Source: Galeruca laticollis
Taxonomy: Eukaryota; Arthropoda; Insecta; Coleoptera; Chrysomelidae
Assembly (NCBI GenBank): GCA_963921935.1
Contig: OY998179.1
Location: 25,665,114 to 25,729,113, forward strand
Length of the DNA stretch: 64,000 bases
Direction: 5' to 3'
The stretch's first letter is position 1; every line of letters starts with the position of its first letter. The notes beneath the pieces were generated by a model. The model did no database searches and was not told the DNA's origin. It saw only the letters and a list, made by a program, of their open reading frames with translations. The translations under genes were made by a program, and so were the position numbers. Of this stretch, positions 35,022 through 45,764 are shown piece after piece.

Positions 35022-35300
35022 ACAGTGTGGTCATTTGAGTGTGCAACTACAATTATGTACGTTTCAACACATAGATAGTCAGGAAATTTTTTGATATATT
35101 TTTAGTACCTATGCTTCAAACATTATATTTTTCCTCTTTTCTACCTTAATTTTATTCTATCTCAAGCAAAAATTGAGGTAATATTTGAAAAAGCCATAAG
35201 TCTACTGAGAATATTTTAAAAAAATTCCTGACAATGTATAATTTGTGTCGAAACGTACATCAATGTGTTTGAGGTATTGTGTACTCAAAAATTAATATGA
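35022..35300. mobile_element. palindromic MITE-like sequence inside the hAT
   Basis: TTTGAGTGTGCAACT ... ATGTACGTTTCAACACA ... GTCAGGAAATTTTTT (35032-35100) recurs inverted at about 35215-35295, giving an imperfect foldback of about 260 bp. Its outer edge, TATACAGTGTGGTCAT, is also seen near 6870 inside the P-like element, so it belongs to a dispersed family. Confidence 0.5.
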
Positions 35301-35689
35301 AAAAAATCTTGGATCGTATTTAAAAATATGAAGTTGGCCATGATATATCAGAGACTTATAACAAGTGATATGAAAAAAGGTAACGGTAGTTTACAAAAAT
35401 TAAAAGAATACAAAGATTTTATTTCAAGAACGTTGTCCTAAAATTAAAACCTCAGCAGTTGAAAGGATTTAATTTTAGAGGTTTTTAACCAATCACCGTA
35501 TCGCAGGAACTGAAAACAATTTTACAACGCGGTTAGTGAATACACAAACATTTTTATTCTGTTAATAATAATATGTTTGCAGTCGAATAACTCGAAAACC
35601 GCTGGTCCAAATATAGACATTATATATATTTTTGCAAAGACGAATTTAAGAAGATTTCAAAAATCTCAAAAAATATTACGTTTTCTGTT

Positions 35690-35838
35690 CGAGAGTGATC
35701 AAGAGAGACGAGAATTTCTCGACGAGAGAGGGTACTTCTCTCGTCTCGTCTCGTCTCGTCAGTCGAGAGAAAATGGGTCTCTCGTCTTGCCGAGAGAGGA
35801 CGAGACGAGACGAGAGACGAGAATATCTCGTCTCGGCG
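35690..35838. repeat. right subterminal GAGAC array
   Basis: The mirror image of the left array: GAGACGAGAATTTCTCGACG ... CGTCTCGTCTCGTC, with an AGAGAAAATGGGTCTC spacer matching the left-side spacer. Confidence 0.85.
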
Positions 35839-36090
35839 GAAACACTACTTGCCAGGTAGGTCACCGATTTTCTTCCTTCCATTGCCGAATCTTTATTAGG
35901 TGAGGATCATTCTCCTGATCTTCTCTGATCCTGATAAGTGACCATTCTTCGTTGACTACCGTAATTCTTAAAACTGCAAATTCCTTAGATTTCGACTTGT
36001 GGTGAGAATAGTCTAGAAGACATGCCAGTCTGGTCGACGTTTCGGTGATTCACATCAGTTCGGTGTTCGCCCTTGTCTAATTTCCCTTGT

Positions 36091-37683
36091 GATTAGATTA
36101 GATTAGATTTTAACGGGGTTACAGTGCACTGAAACCAAAGGTTTATTGTGCCCCCTATCAGAGCTGTTTTCGCTACTACTACAGCTCGCCTTCCAGTTCC
36201 AAGGTTCTAATGAACTCTAGTGTTTGGGACGGATTCAACGAGGTTAGATCCTCACTCTTACAAGTTTCTTGTCTTGCGTTGGCTTTCAATGGCGAGGCAT
36301 TCAAGAACTAGGTGATCCGGAGTTTCATCCTCGTCCCCACAGAATCTACACTCGTCAATATCTGCTAGACCTATTCTCATTAAGTGCTTCCTAAAACGGC
36401 AGTGTCCTGTAGGAAAGCCCGTGAGGAGATGTAGCTTATCTTTACTGAGGTCCAAATATTTTTTGGATCTAGCAGTGTCAATGTTCCCCAGGAACTTTTT
36501 GGAATGTTCCAACCCATGAAGGCACCGCCAGAGGGCTTCTCTTTCGGTTTCCTCTTTCTTCCGAAACTTTCTTGTAGGAGCATTTTGCTACACCACAGAA
36601 AGGCTCCGGGCCAATAAAGGGCATTTGTGCTTCTTTTGGCCTCTTCATTTCCCGTGATTCCCGAGTGGCCAGGAACCCAGACTAAAGAGACCCTGTTATT
36701 CTTGCCTAATTCATCAAGTTTTCTTCGGCACTCCCATGCCAACTTTGAGTCAATGACATGGGAGCTCAATGCTTTGATAGCTGCTTGACTATCAGAATGG
36801 ATCGATATGTCACATTTCTGGTAGTTTCTTTATAGGTTCATTTCCACGCATCTTTCGATCGCAAGTATTTCTGCCTGAAAGACGCTCGGGAAGGAGCCTA
36901 ACGATAATGAGTATCTGGTGCCAGGCCCAAATACTCCAGCACCTATTCCAATGGTGGTTTTTGAACCATCCGTATACCATCTAATGGTGTTTTTTCTTTG
37001 AGAGTTTGGGTGGTGTATTCCTTTTCCCTGTCTCTCCTCGTATTTAGCATCGTGATGAAATTCTTTTCGATGCTTACTTTCCTGATCATTTCGTCACTGG
37101 GAGGATTCGCTAATGAGAGGTATCTTGTCAGAGAGGACCAAGCTCCCTGATTTTTAATGCTCTCATTGCCTGAACCTTCCTCAGATATTCTAAGAATTTC
37201 CTCATGGACAGATCTTTCTATCACCAGATGTAGAGGTGTGAGATCTGTAATGATCTCAAGTGCCCTAGTTGGACACGTTCTCATAGCTCCAGTGATGCAC
37301 ACACAGGCAAGCCTTTGAACTTTGTCGAGGGTCTTCCTCGTGCTGTACTGACTTGCTTTTGTGTGCCAAACTATTGCCCCATACGTAATTGCTGGTCTTA
37401 CAATCATGGCATACATTCATCGCAGTATTTTTGGGTTACAACCCCACCTCTTACCAGCTAGATTTCTGCACGCCATCAAAGCTCTTATTGCTTTACTAGC
37501 AGTTATTTCAACATGCTTATTCTACAGAAGCTTACTGTCTAGGGTTATCCCTAGATATTTAACCTCTGATTTCCATTCTATGATTTCCCCGTTTAAGGAT
37601 ATGGGTTTCATGGCTGGAAGTGTTCTTTTCCGGGTGATTTCCCCTGTGATTGGAGTTCTTGTGTTGCAGGAGTTCTGGGGCGT
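36091..37683 (-). pseudogene. 3' half of an RNase H-bearing LINE (I/R1-group)
   Basis: The minus strand reads from the RT thumb (VRPAITYGAIVWHTKA, KVQRLACVCITGAMRTCPT) into an RNase H: WYTDGSK near 36970 (first Asp), FQAEILAIE (Glu), IHSDSQAAIKALSS (Asp) and VPGHSGITGNEEA (usual final Asp reads Glu). It ends in a CRFCGDEDETPDHLVLEC zinc motif. These are in order but spread over at least three frames with stops. On the minus strand the sequence ends in an AATCT-type simple repeat (36091-36110), a usual tail for such LINEs. Endonuclease and most of the RT are absent. It abuts a gag fragment at 37684. Confidence 0.8.
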
Positions 37684-37960
37684 TTAGGCACACTTCCGGC
37701 ATTTGATCTTCTTCGGCTTCTTGTCTGCCATACCTTTCAACAAGTTGACGATCTGGTCAAATCTGGCATCGTCACCTTCTTCCTGTATGGTCCTACCTTT
37801 GTTGTATCGCGAAGCCATCGTGGCTGCTTCGTATTCAAGAGCTTCGATAAATACATCTACCATGGTTTTGGGATGGACTAATCGCAGCGTCCTCTCCATA
37901 TCGTGGTGACATAAGCCGTCAATAAATGCCTGTATGGTAGGTTTTAAACTTCGTATGTAA
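37684..37960 (-). pseudogene. LTR-retrotransposon gag fragment
   Basis: The minus-strand frame reads IQAFIDGLCHHDMERTLRLV, then EALEYEAATMASRYNKGRTI, and ends KKIKCRKCA before a stop. The LQAFxDGL...ALE(Y/F)EAA pattern is that of Ty3/Gypsy-type gag capsid C-termini, and KCRKC is the start of a zinc knuckle. The knuckle is cut off exactly where the neighbouring LINE homology begins. It is a fragment only. Confidence 0.6.
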
Positions 37961-40800
37961 TATATTGTAAATTCTTTAACACCAATATTTATATAGAAAA
38001 TTACTTATTTTGGATGTATTCTAACTTCAAAGATTCTTTATTTAGTGCTATTTTGTATCTTTTCCCATCATTCACATCTGAAGAGTTTGCTTTGGGAAGA
38101 AAAAAACGAAACAGCATCTCGTCTCGTGAAACCTTACAGAAACGTGTTCAAACGAATCACCTACTTGAATGAATATTTACATGATTTAAATGTTACAAAA
38201 AATGTCTCCAAAGCATTCGTATATTCGGGTAATGGCCCATAACAAAAAAATATCAATTTTTATATTTTTATAGACAGTGGCATACTTTTAAGGTTGTAAC
38301 CTTACCTTGCTGTTGTTACTACAAGAAGTGAGGTTCGCTTTTCGCCGTGAGTTAGTGAGGAATGTTTGAAACCTGGTCCTGTATTATTTTTTAAGGCGCC
38401 ACTTGATTAGTAGGACATTCAAGAAACTTTTACTGATTAATCAAGAAATCAATAGTGAACAAATTAGCTATTATAACTTTTCAAATATGTTATTTATATT
38501 GTTTAGCCATTACGTTTGTTAATCAAATAATACACATTTTATTGCCAGTGAATCAGTTCAAATAAATTTAATTCTACCTTGAACAGATGGTGTAATAACC
38601 TGTCTCAATAAATATAAGGTAACCGAATCTAATTATGAAATGATAATCAGTTATCAATGGTTGGTTAATTTAAAATGTTTAACAGTTTCTAATGTTATCA
38701 ACTATCTGAGATCATCATGTACAATACACTAAATCTTTAGTAACATGTAAATGGTATACCAGTTACAGTCTTACAAACTGTAATAATTAACAAGATGTCA
38801 CCAAATAGATCAAGAGTGTCTCTTATGTAGTAAGATCAAGCTGAAATATAATTTCAGGGCGATATGCAATAATTAAGTTAATATTTCAACTTTGTAAAGT
38901 TGAAAGCATCTAATAATAAAATTGTGAATTGATAGACGTCTATATAAGAATGCGAAGTTACTAAATATTGAAAGTTAATGTGTCATTAAACGTTAAAACA
39001 TGAAATTACAAAATGAATAAGTTGTTTAAAGTTCGGTTAGTTGCGGTTAGTGTCCAAACTATTAAACATCATCTGGCTTAATTGACAAGCAACATCTGAC
39101 TTGTGGAACAAGATTCAGCTATCCGGTTAAGAATCGTTGTCCATAATGGAATCATTCCGCAATTGTCACCAAAAAACATGAGTCCAGCATCGTCCCTTGA
39201 AGTAAAACGCCATCACGAGCTCTTGTCGCTCTGTAACGTTAACGCCATCCGAGATACGACACGTCTCTACTACCATGAATGGAGTACTATAGTCTGTCAG
39301 CTAACTTTACGAAAATATGTCTCATACAGAAAACATCCGAAATTTGAGGGTTCTTAAAATATTGACATGATCATCCTCTCTATCATCGATTACCATCACC
39401 CATAAAAAAGTGTTTAAACCATATCCATTTGGCAAAAAGTATGCGTAAAAAATGTATGTAAAAACTATGATGTATAGAAAAATCCTAAAAAGAAATTGGG
39501 GCTAAGTGTGAAAATATATGTGCAAGACGAAAGCTTACCTTGTTACCCAGGGGTTTTCACCACGATAGTCCTCGACACTCGACCTAACAACTCGAAAAAT
39601 ATCAGATAGGTGATTCCAATAATCTATCTTCACTTTACTATTGACATCTGCGATCAGTGTTACCACTGACAGTCAAATAATATCCCCACATAAAATGATA
39701 AGATACTCGTGGATTGGTTAAATCACATGAAAAATATTAGTCTAGACACCCATTTAATTAGTTATATCCCATTATTCCAGGATATGCTTAAATAATTTTA
39801 AAACCCATAGTTAATTATCTTACGCAACCAACTATACAGAAGTGCGTAAAAAGTTGCATACTCAGTGGGCGGCTTAACCGAATTATCCCACCTCCGTGAG
39901 TTATAATACAATACAAACGCATTGTATTTTTATCATGCTACTAGGTAGAAAAATAAAGTGATAGTGACACCAAATAACCGTAATATTAAGGCTGGTTTCA
40001 CATTAGATAAGAGAAACTTCGAGCTACGCTTACTTCTAAACCTCTCAAATTGCAAATTTTAGTTCTGTCTGGCGTCTTCACTATCTGTAGGTCTTCCTGA
40101 AGACACTATACTAATACAAAAGTACTTTGAACCCAAAAACCAAATTAGCTGACTAATCGAATTTGTATTCCAGTCTAGATTTCCGATTTAGATTATTCAA
40201 TTACTCCAAAAACTCTCTAAAATTTGAGTTTTGTATAAGTATACTTTGGATAACACTGAAAACTTTTGTTAGTACTTTTACTTCTTCTTTAATTAAATAT
40301 TTCATTTAGTTTTCGTTTGTTATTCATCTACAGGTATCACAGGATCATATTTTATTTCTTTTTAACCACACATAATGCCCGCTTTTCAATTCCATTTAAG
40401 GACAGTCATTATGACTAATTTCTCTTCTTCCGCTTTGTTAAGTATTTATCGTTTCGCTTCAGTGAATTATTGTTGGTCTTATTATTGTTTTGTACAGGTG
40501 TAGCTTCGTATTTCTGGAGATTTATTTTGCACGTATTATCTTGTTCAATGCTCCTACCAGTTTACTTCATTTCATTAGTCTATTAACCACACCAAGATAT
40601 ACATAGATTGGGATTTGTTCTAAATTCATTACTTTTTGTTCCTTCAGTTCTATTTTAAGCTTGGCATATTAATGCTTAAACATGTCTCGATTTCAAAATA
40701 TACATGACGATCTTTTTGAAATAAGCTCGCACAGCATCGTCATTTTATGGCACACAGGCAAATTTTATTTAACGTTTTTAATACTATTTTCTAATACTTT
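37961..40800. other. gap without recognisable gene
   Basis: AT-rich non-coding DNA. Short open frames near 38050 and 39103 have no recognisable motifs and no splice context. No terminal repeats were matched. Confidence 0.4.
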
Positions 40801-41113
40801 TGTCATTTAAATAAAAATATTCAGGCACCCTATTTACACTTTATTTAATACATCTATACAAAACTGTTTTCAATGTTCACGAACTATTTCGCTTTATATA
40901 TCAAAGATATTTTTACTGTTAAAACCTTGTTTCATACATGTTCTTCTTCTCGTTCCTTTTTTGGGCTATATCCTGTGGGATAATTTACCCAATTTTTTCA
41001 TACGTGATAATTCAATATTTTACAAGTGAAGTTACATCTGTCATCTGTCAATGTCAAGAAATCATAGAGTATATAGCAGAGAAAGGACGTGCATTAGGTC
41101 ATTGTTCATAACA
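40801..41113 (-). repeat. Copia 3' LTR
   Basis: 313 bp, TG...CA in minus orientation. It shares TTCAGGCACCCTATTTACAC, CATCTATACAAAACTG and GAGAAAGGACGTGCATT with the other copy. It has about 64 bp near 40936-41000 and a 7-bp duplication (CATCTGT) that the other LTR lacks. Confidence 0.9.
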
Positions 41114-41169
41114 CCCTCTCTTAATGCACTTCCTTTTATTTATAACATTTCTCAATAAAAAAAATAACT

Positions 41170-42059
41170 ATTATTTATTACATTTGTATCTACCATAAAG
41201 CAAACCACATTCTCATTAGCCTGTTCATGATTGGTTGACTCATGTTCTACGTAGTTTCCATCTCTGTTACCAATTCTGTCCTGTCTCTCAGGAAATGAAT
41301 GGTTTGACCTATAGCTTCTTCGACCTCTATATGATGAACGACCTCTAAGTCGATTATAGTTATTGTAATATCATGTTGCTTGATCTTTCTGCTGCAAGTA
41401 TTTTCTGCATTCTTTCTTAAAGTGTCCTCTTTGTTTACAGATCGGGTAGATGTAAAAGCTGATGAAATAGGAGTATGTATATTTTGGGTTGAACTTTCGA
41501 CTTCTGATGTAAGCCTTGTCTTTACAACTTCCAAAGTCAATTCATCTTCGGGCATACTTTCTAGTACTGTAATCAGTGTCTCAAAGGATTTTGGCATGGA
41601 TAGCAACAGATAACAGACTAAATCTTGTTCCTTTAGCTCCGCTTTTGTTGCCTTCAGTTGTTTAATTATTTCATTAAATTTCTGAAGAAAATTTTCTAAG
41701 TCCTCGTTTTTATTTTAATTTCATTGACATTAGCTGCCTACGTAGCATTAGTTGTCCGGGTATACTCCTTTTTTCATATCGGCTTTCTAGTGTTTTCCAA
41801 ATATCGTAAGCAGTTTTTGGCCCCTTACTAATTCAATTTGACTATCATGTAGGCATTGTACAATAATGGAACTGCATTTGTTTTTCTGTTTTTTCGCAAT
41901 TTTTAGAAGCTTGTCATCTTTATGATTTTCTACATTGAATGGTTCTTCAATGCATTCTTTTACATCATGCTCTGCTAGCAATATTAACATGCGAAATTTC
42001 CATGCATGGTAATTACTGGAGATTAGCAATTCTACATTAAATGTGTTTTTTGATGCCAT
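41170..42059 (-). pseudogene. Copia gag remnant
   Basis: ATG at 42059. The N-terminal part has NYHAWKFRMLILLAEHDVKE, the usual Copia gag start, then KKQKNKCSSIIVQCLHDSQI. After disruption around 41720-41780 the capsid continues with LLSMPKSFETLITVLESM and LTLEVVKTRLTSEVE. In another frame a decayed zinc knuckle ICKQRGHFKKEC (41449-41395) retains C, H, C but has Tyr in place of the first Cys, then a TGA and a basic RGRSSYRGRRS tail. Just before the end ENVVCFMVDT resembles the start of the protease segment. Protease core, integrase, RT and RNase H are all absent. In intact elements Gag packages RNA into particles. Confidence 0.75.
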
Positions 42060-42140
42060 CTTGGTTCTTTTACGATTAATACATCCACGAATTCACGTGC
42101 TACGTGGTCTTCCAATGTCTGTACTTTCGTTTCAGGTGCC

Positions 42141-42153
42141 TGGGCTCATAACC
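42141..42153 (-). promoter_or_regulatory. Copia-type primer-binding site
   Basis: The minus strand reads GGTTATGAGCCCAGG just inside the LTR. Copia uses an internal fragment of initiator tRNA-Met as primer, with a site GGTTATGGGCCCAG, so this matches with one difference. Confidence 0.75.
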
Positions 42154-42156
42154 TTT

Positions 42157-42297
42157 TCTCATTTAAATAAAAATATTCAGGCACCCTATTTACACTTTAT
42201 TTAATACATCTATACAAAACTGTTTTCAATGTTCACAAAATATTTCGCTTTATATACCAATGATATTTTTACTGTTAAAACCTTTTTTCATACATGA
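42157..42297 (-). repeat. Copia 5' LTR, inner part
   Basis: The part of the upstream LTR on the gag side of the Harbinger insertion. It continues at 45664-45764. Confidence 0.85.
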
Positions 42298-42564
42298 AAA
42301 CTAGCACTTTCTAACTAGCATATGCTAGGTCTAGTAAGTAGTTGGTCAAATCAGTGTGAATAAAGATTTGTAGGAAATACTAGGGCAAGTTTAGTAGAAT
42401 CCTGAAAAACCCAAGCACTTACTCGCGGGGTAGTACATGCTAGACCAAGTAAATGCTAGGTTTTTACGTTCCTGCCACGACACGTTCTCCCCTCCACTAC
42501 CTTTCAGTCTACTCCACATTGGCGGCATATCCCTCTCTCAATCTGTTCAACCACGTGCTAGAAG

Positions 42565-43288
42565 ATGTATTCATCATCAGAAGAATCTGACAATGATTTT
42601 AATAAAATAGAAAAAATTGATCGCACTCTGTTTGTACGTCTCCTTTCGGATCACATTGTCTTACTTAGCAAATGAAAAACCCCTGCTGTGATGAATGTTA
42701 AGAAAGAAGCTTGGGAAACCTTACGTTCTGATTACTGTGGTGCATTGGGGAAACAAGTTACTGTAGGCCAACTAATAAAAGCATTGAACAATGTGAAGTC
42801 TACCGTCAAGAAGAAGACTGACGTAAAAGTGACGGGAAACAGGAAAATAAAACTACAACCGTGGGAAAAACATTCTTGGAGTTGATAGAAGATGATAACC
42901 CAGTATTCCATAAAATCCCGGGTAATATTTCAGTTGGCACAAGTGCCGGGCCCCCAGTTCAGCAACCAACCAGTGATGACATTCAAGAAAGATTGCCGAA
43001 TACAGAAACTGAAGGGAAACCAAACAAAACAACTAAATCTGCTGCCGACCACCACAAAAATAAGATCAGAAAAAGTGAAAAATTGTATCGAATCATGAAG
43101 CAGATGAAACTAAAGACCTGTCCACACCGCAGTTGCAAAGGATTATTTTGTTGCAACAATACAAACTGAATAAGATCAAATTGGAGAAGGAAACTATATT
43201 GTTGGAAACCATGAAGAAGCAAACCGTTGAAAAGTATACTCAAACTGATGTAACTGTTGATTATTGCCATACTTTATTCACATTGTAA
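42565..43288 (+). pseudogene. Harbinger accessory Myb/SANT-like protein
   Basis: ATG at 42565 with an acidic start (SSSEESDNDFNKIEK), then RTLFVRLLSDHIVLLSK, a TGA at 42673, and KKEAWETLRSDYCG, QLIKALNNVKSTVKKK. This is the tri-helical Myb/SANT-like domain found in insect PIF/Harbinger second ORFs and in zeste-like proteins. A frame change near 42860 leads into ELIEDDNPVFHKIPGN, and another near 43120 into a coiled, Lys/Glu-rich C-terminus (LLQQYKLNKIKLEKETILLE). In living elements it helps the transposase enter the nucleus and bind DNA. This copy is inactive. Confidence 0.7.
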
Positions 43289-44399
43289 TTAATTGTAAGC
43301 TACATAAGTTGTATTTTCCTTTGGATTGTAATAATGTAGGATTCTTAGGATTATAATTGTTACCATTGTAATCAAACTTGTAAATTGAAATAATTCAGTT
43401 GTTCGAATTTGGTTTTTAATTACCAAATTCTCCCGTGATTTTATTTCAACTGCCCCTGTATACTACCTTTCGAATATTATGCTCAAAACAGATAACTAAA
43501 TATATCCTTAATTTCAACAGTTAATATTTCTTTACTTCACTAAAAAAGTCATTTAAATTTACTAACACCTAAGAAAAACAGATAAATATCGTTTTCTGAA
43601 ATTCCACTGAATATATCAAAGTCCCCGACATCTTATCGCTTCATAAAAACTCTCTTCCAAACTCTGTTATCTGTATCTAGGAAACCGTTGAAAACCCCAG
43701 AAAAAAACATATCTCCAACTGGCAATTTCACTTGTGTTTCAACATTACATTTTAAAATACACGTATCCCATTGGTTAGACCCGACTAAGTGGACCCTACG
43801 TCATCAGACATATAAATACGACATATAACCTACATTCAGCCTCTCTTCATCGTACAACGTGGTACAACAAGGTACCTCACGTCGTAAAATCACCCGGCGT
43901 GTTGATACGGGGAACAACCATGTGTCCGTAAGCTCTAATCATTTAATAAATCACCGAAGTATGTGCAAAATACTCTCTTTTATCGCGAAAATAATAAGTG
44001 AAGTCTTAATTGTCGACGCAAAATAAATAAATTATAACTTCCTGATAATATAAAACCTAAGTAACATAAGTGTTTCATTACATCATATACATCATTCCTA
44101 ACGTGAAAAATACCCATTTGGTCCTTCGAGTGCATCGTATTTACAACAAAGAAACTACATTCCCTCTAATTAACCCAAAGTAGAAGGGTTAATTTAGAAC
44201 ATCAGTAATGGTGTGAATAAAAACTAGTATATAAAATAAGTTAATTTTATTAAGTAAATAAACAAAACCCATATCCCAAAAAAAATAAAAAAGAAATATA
44301 CAAAATCATGTGCAAGTAGGTGCTTGCGTGAGAAAAACATGAAAACGTTACTAAGTTCAATTTCGCAAAAATTTCCTCACTGAATATTCAAATACGCCA
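43289..44399. other. Harbinger intergenic region
   Basis: About 1.1 kb between the convergent genes, with no recognisable coding sequence. Confidence 0.5.
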
Positions 44400-45383
44400 T
44401 TATATTTTGGTACGCTTGTCTTTGCCTCTTAATGTTTTGTCGGGATTTTCATATTTAACCACCCCAGGTTGGTCATCTTCATTTGGGATGCTATCAAGAT
44501 CCCCATACTCAAAGTCATCCTTTAGATGCTTGGCAATGTTGTGTAGCACAGCGCAACTGACTACCACTTGTGGAATGTTGTTTAATGCAACTCTAACACA
44601 GTTTCCCAGGATTGGGAATCTCCTTTTTAACTGGCCAAAACACCTTTCTATTATAACCCTTTCTCTAGCATGGATTAGATTAACCTCTCGTTCTTGATGC
44701 GTTCGTGCAGGCTTGAACGGTGTAATCAACCACGGCGATAAACCGTATCCTGAATCTCCTAAAAGACAAACTGCTCCATCATACTGTGACACGATGTCTC
44801 TGACATGACTATTCCTCCATACTCTGCCGTCGTGAACACTGCCGGGCCAATCTGCAATAATACTTGTAAACTGTTCCAATGCATTGCATGTTGCCTGGAC
44901 ATTTATTCTAGGATATCCTTTTCTACAAATATACTCATCACCGTGCAGCCCAGGCTTTTGTATCTCTATTTGAGTACAATTAAGGGCACCAATTACTGAC
45001 GGCAAACAAAAATGTCTCTGTCACAAAACTTTAGCCTCGGTCATATCTTCAGCTGTAGTTGGAAACCGTATCCAATTATGTGATTGTTCAACTACTCTAC
45101 TCATCACGTATCTTATAGTCTTGTTAGCAGTAGTACGATGTACACCCACATCTTGAGCTACACCAGACTGAAAGCCAGGATCACCCACAAACCTCAGAAA
45201 TATTTCCATTTGCTGTCTTCTGGAAATACCACCGCCACGAGTATCACTTTCTTCAAGAAACTGTGCCGCAAGGAAATCAACACTCTCACTGTTAAACCAT
45301 AACAGTTCTTTACAATTACGTTCGTTTATTCCAGAGCGAACAGAATAAATTTTACGTTCACGAATAGGCATAAACTCAGCCAT
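44400..45383 (-). pseudogene. PIF/Harbinger (HARBI1-like) transposase, catalytically damaged
   Basis: ATG at 45383. The N-terminal helix-turn-helix part reads RRQQMEIFLRFVGDPGFQSG and VAQDVGVHRTTANKTI. A TGA at 45021-45023 precedes the DDE_4 core: PSVIGALNCTQIEIQ, where the first catalytic Asp (normally A-[IL]-D-[CG]-T-H) is Asn; DWPGSVHDGRVWRNS; LLGDSGYGLSPWLITPF (second Asp); and ARERVIIERCFGQLKRRFP (Glu). It ends with a basic tail. The length of about 327 codons is near the family norm. Both the stop and the Asp-to-Asn change would abolish DNA cleavage. The protein cuts DNA at element ends and favours 3-bp targets. Confidence 0.9.
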
Positions 45384-45663
45384 GATCAACAACAAACTGT
45401 TGACTAATCTGACAGGTAGTAAATACTAGGAAAAAGTCTAGCATGCCCCAGACCAGGCTTGAAAATCTCGAAGCATATGCTACAGAACAATCTACTTCAA
45501 AAATTTTATTCTCACCATTTTTTAAGCAGTTACTACTCGTCCGGGAAAACTTTACAACTTACTACCCCTAGCAAGTGCTAGTGTGTTTATTCACACAAAA
45601 CGTAGCATTTACTTAAGAAATCCCTAGTATTTGCTTATACTAGTTTTTATTCACATCATTGGA

Positions 45664-45764
45664 TAATTCAATATATTACAAGTGAAGTTACATCTGTCAA
45701 TGTCAAGAAATCATAGAGTATATATAACAGAGAAAGGACGTGCATTCAGTCATTTTTCATAACA
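45664..45764 (-). repeat. Copia 5' LTR, outer part
   Basis: TAATTCAATA-TTACAAGTGAAG ... TTCATAACA matches 41009-41113 of the other LTR, lacking one CATCTGT unit. Confidence 0.85.

Larger units (their letters stand above)
32599..35847 (+). mobile_element. second hAT transposon, with CGAGA subterminal arrays
   Basis: It begins TAGTGTTGCCGC and ends GCGGAAACACTA (12-bp inverted repeats with one mismatch). It is flanked by the perfect 8-bp duplication CTTGCCAG (32591-32598, 35848-35855). Directly inside both ends lie long arrays of GAGACGAGAC / GTCTCGTCTC words. The central plus-strand gene is a hAT transposase unrelated in sequence to the ZMYM-type one at 26-30 kb. A smaller palindromic element seems nested near 35022-35300. 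Confidence 0.95.
42298..45660. mobile_element. PIF/Harbinger transposon nested in the Copia LTR
   Basis: The element carries the two genes of the superfamily in convergent order: a Myb/SANT-like ORF (plus) and a DDE transposase (minus). The terminal sequences are related and inverted but decayed: right end (rc) ATGTGAATAAAAACTAG and AAATACTAGG, left end AAAACTAGCAC with TGTGAATAAA and AAATACTAGGG further in. The flanks TGA / GGA suggest a 3-bp target duplication with one change, judged against the uninterrupted LTR at 40801-41113. The boundaries are good to a few bases. Confidence 0.8.
40801..45764 (-). mobile_element. Copia element reduced to LTR-gag-LTR, with nested Harbinger
   Basis: A direct repeat of 240-313 bp bounds the element: 40801-41113, and 42157-42297 plus 45664-45764. 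In minus orientation the LTR starts TGTTATGAA and ends AATGACA. Next to the upstream LTR is a primer site matching the half-tRNA-iMet site known in Copia, and next to the other is a polypurine tract AAGAGAGGG (41114-41122, minus strand). Only about 1.04 kb of gag lies between them. The upstream LTR is interrupted by the PIF/Harbinger element. I found no 5-bp target duplication (ACTTT against AATGC). Confidence 0.85.

Noticed and set aside
37361..37687. Plus-strand 108-codon open frame
   Set aside because: It is antisense to the LINE RT thumb region and has no motif of its own.
42688..42885. Myb/SANT-like ORF as a host transcription factor
   Set aside because: It lies between Harbinger ends, convergent with the transposase, and is broken, so it is the element's second gene.
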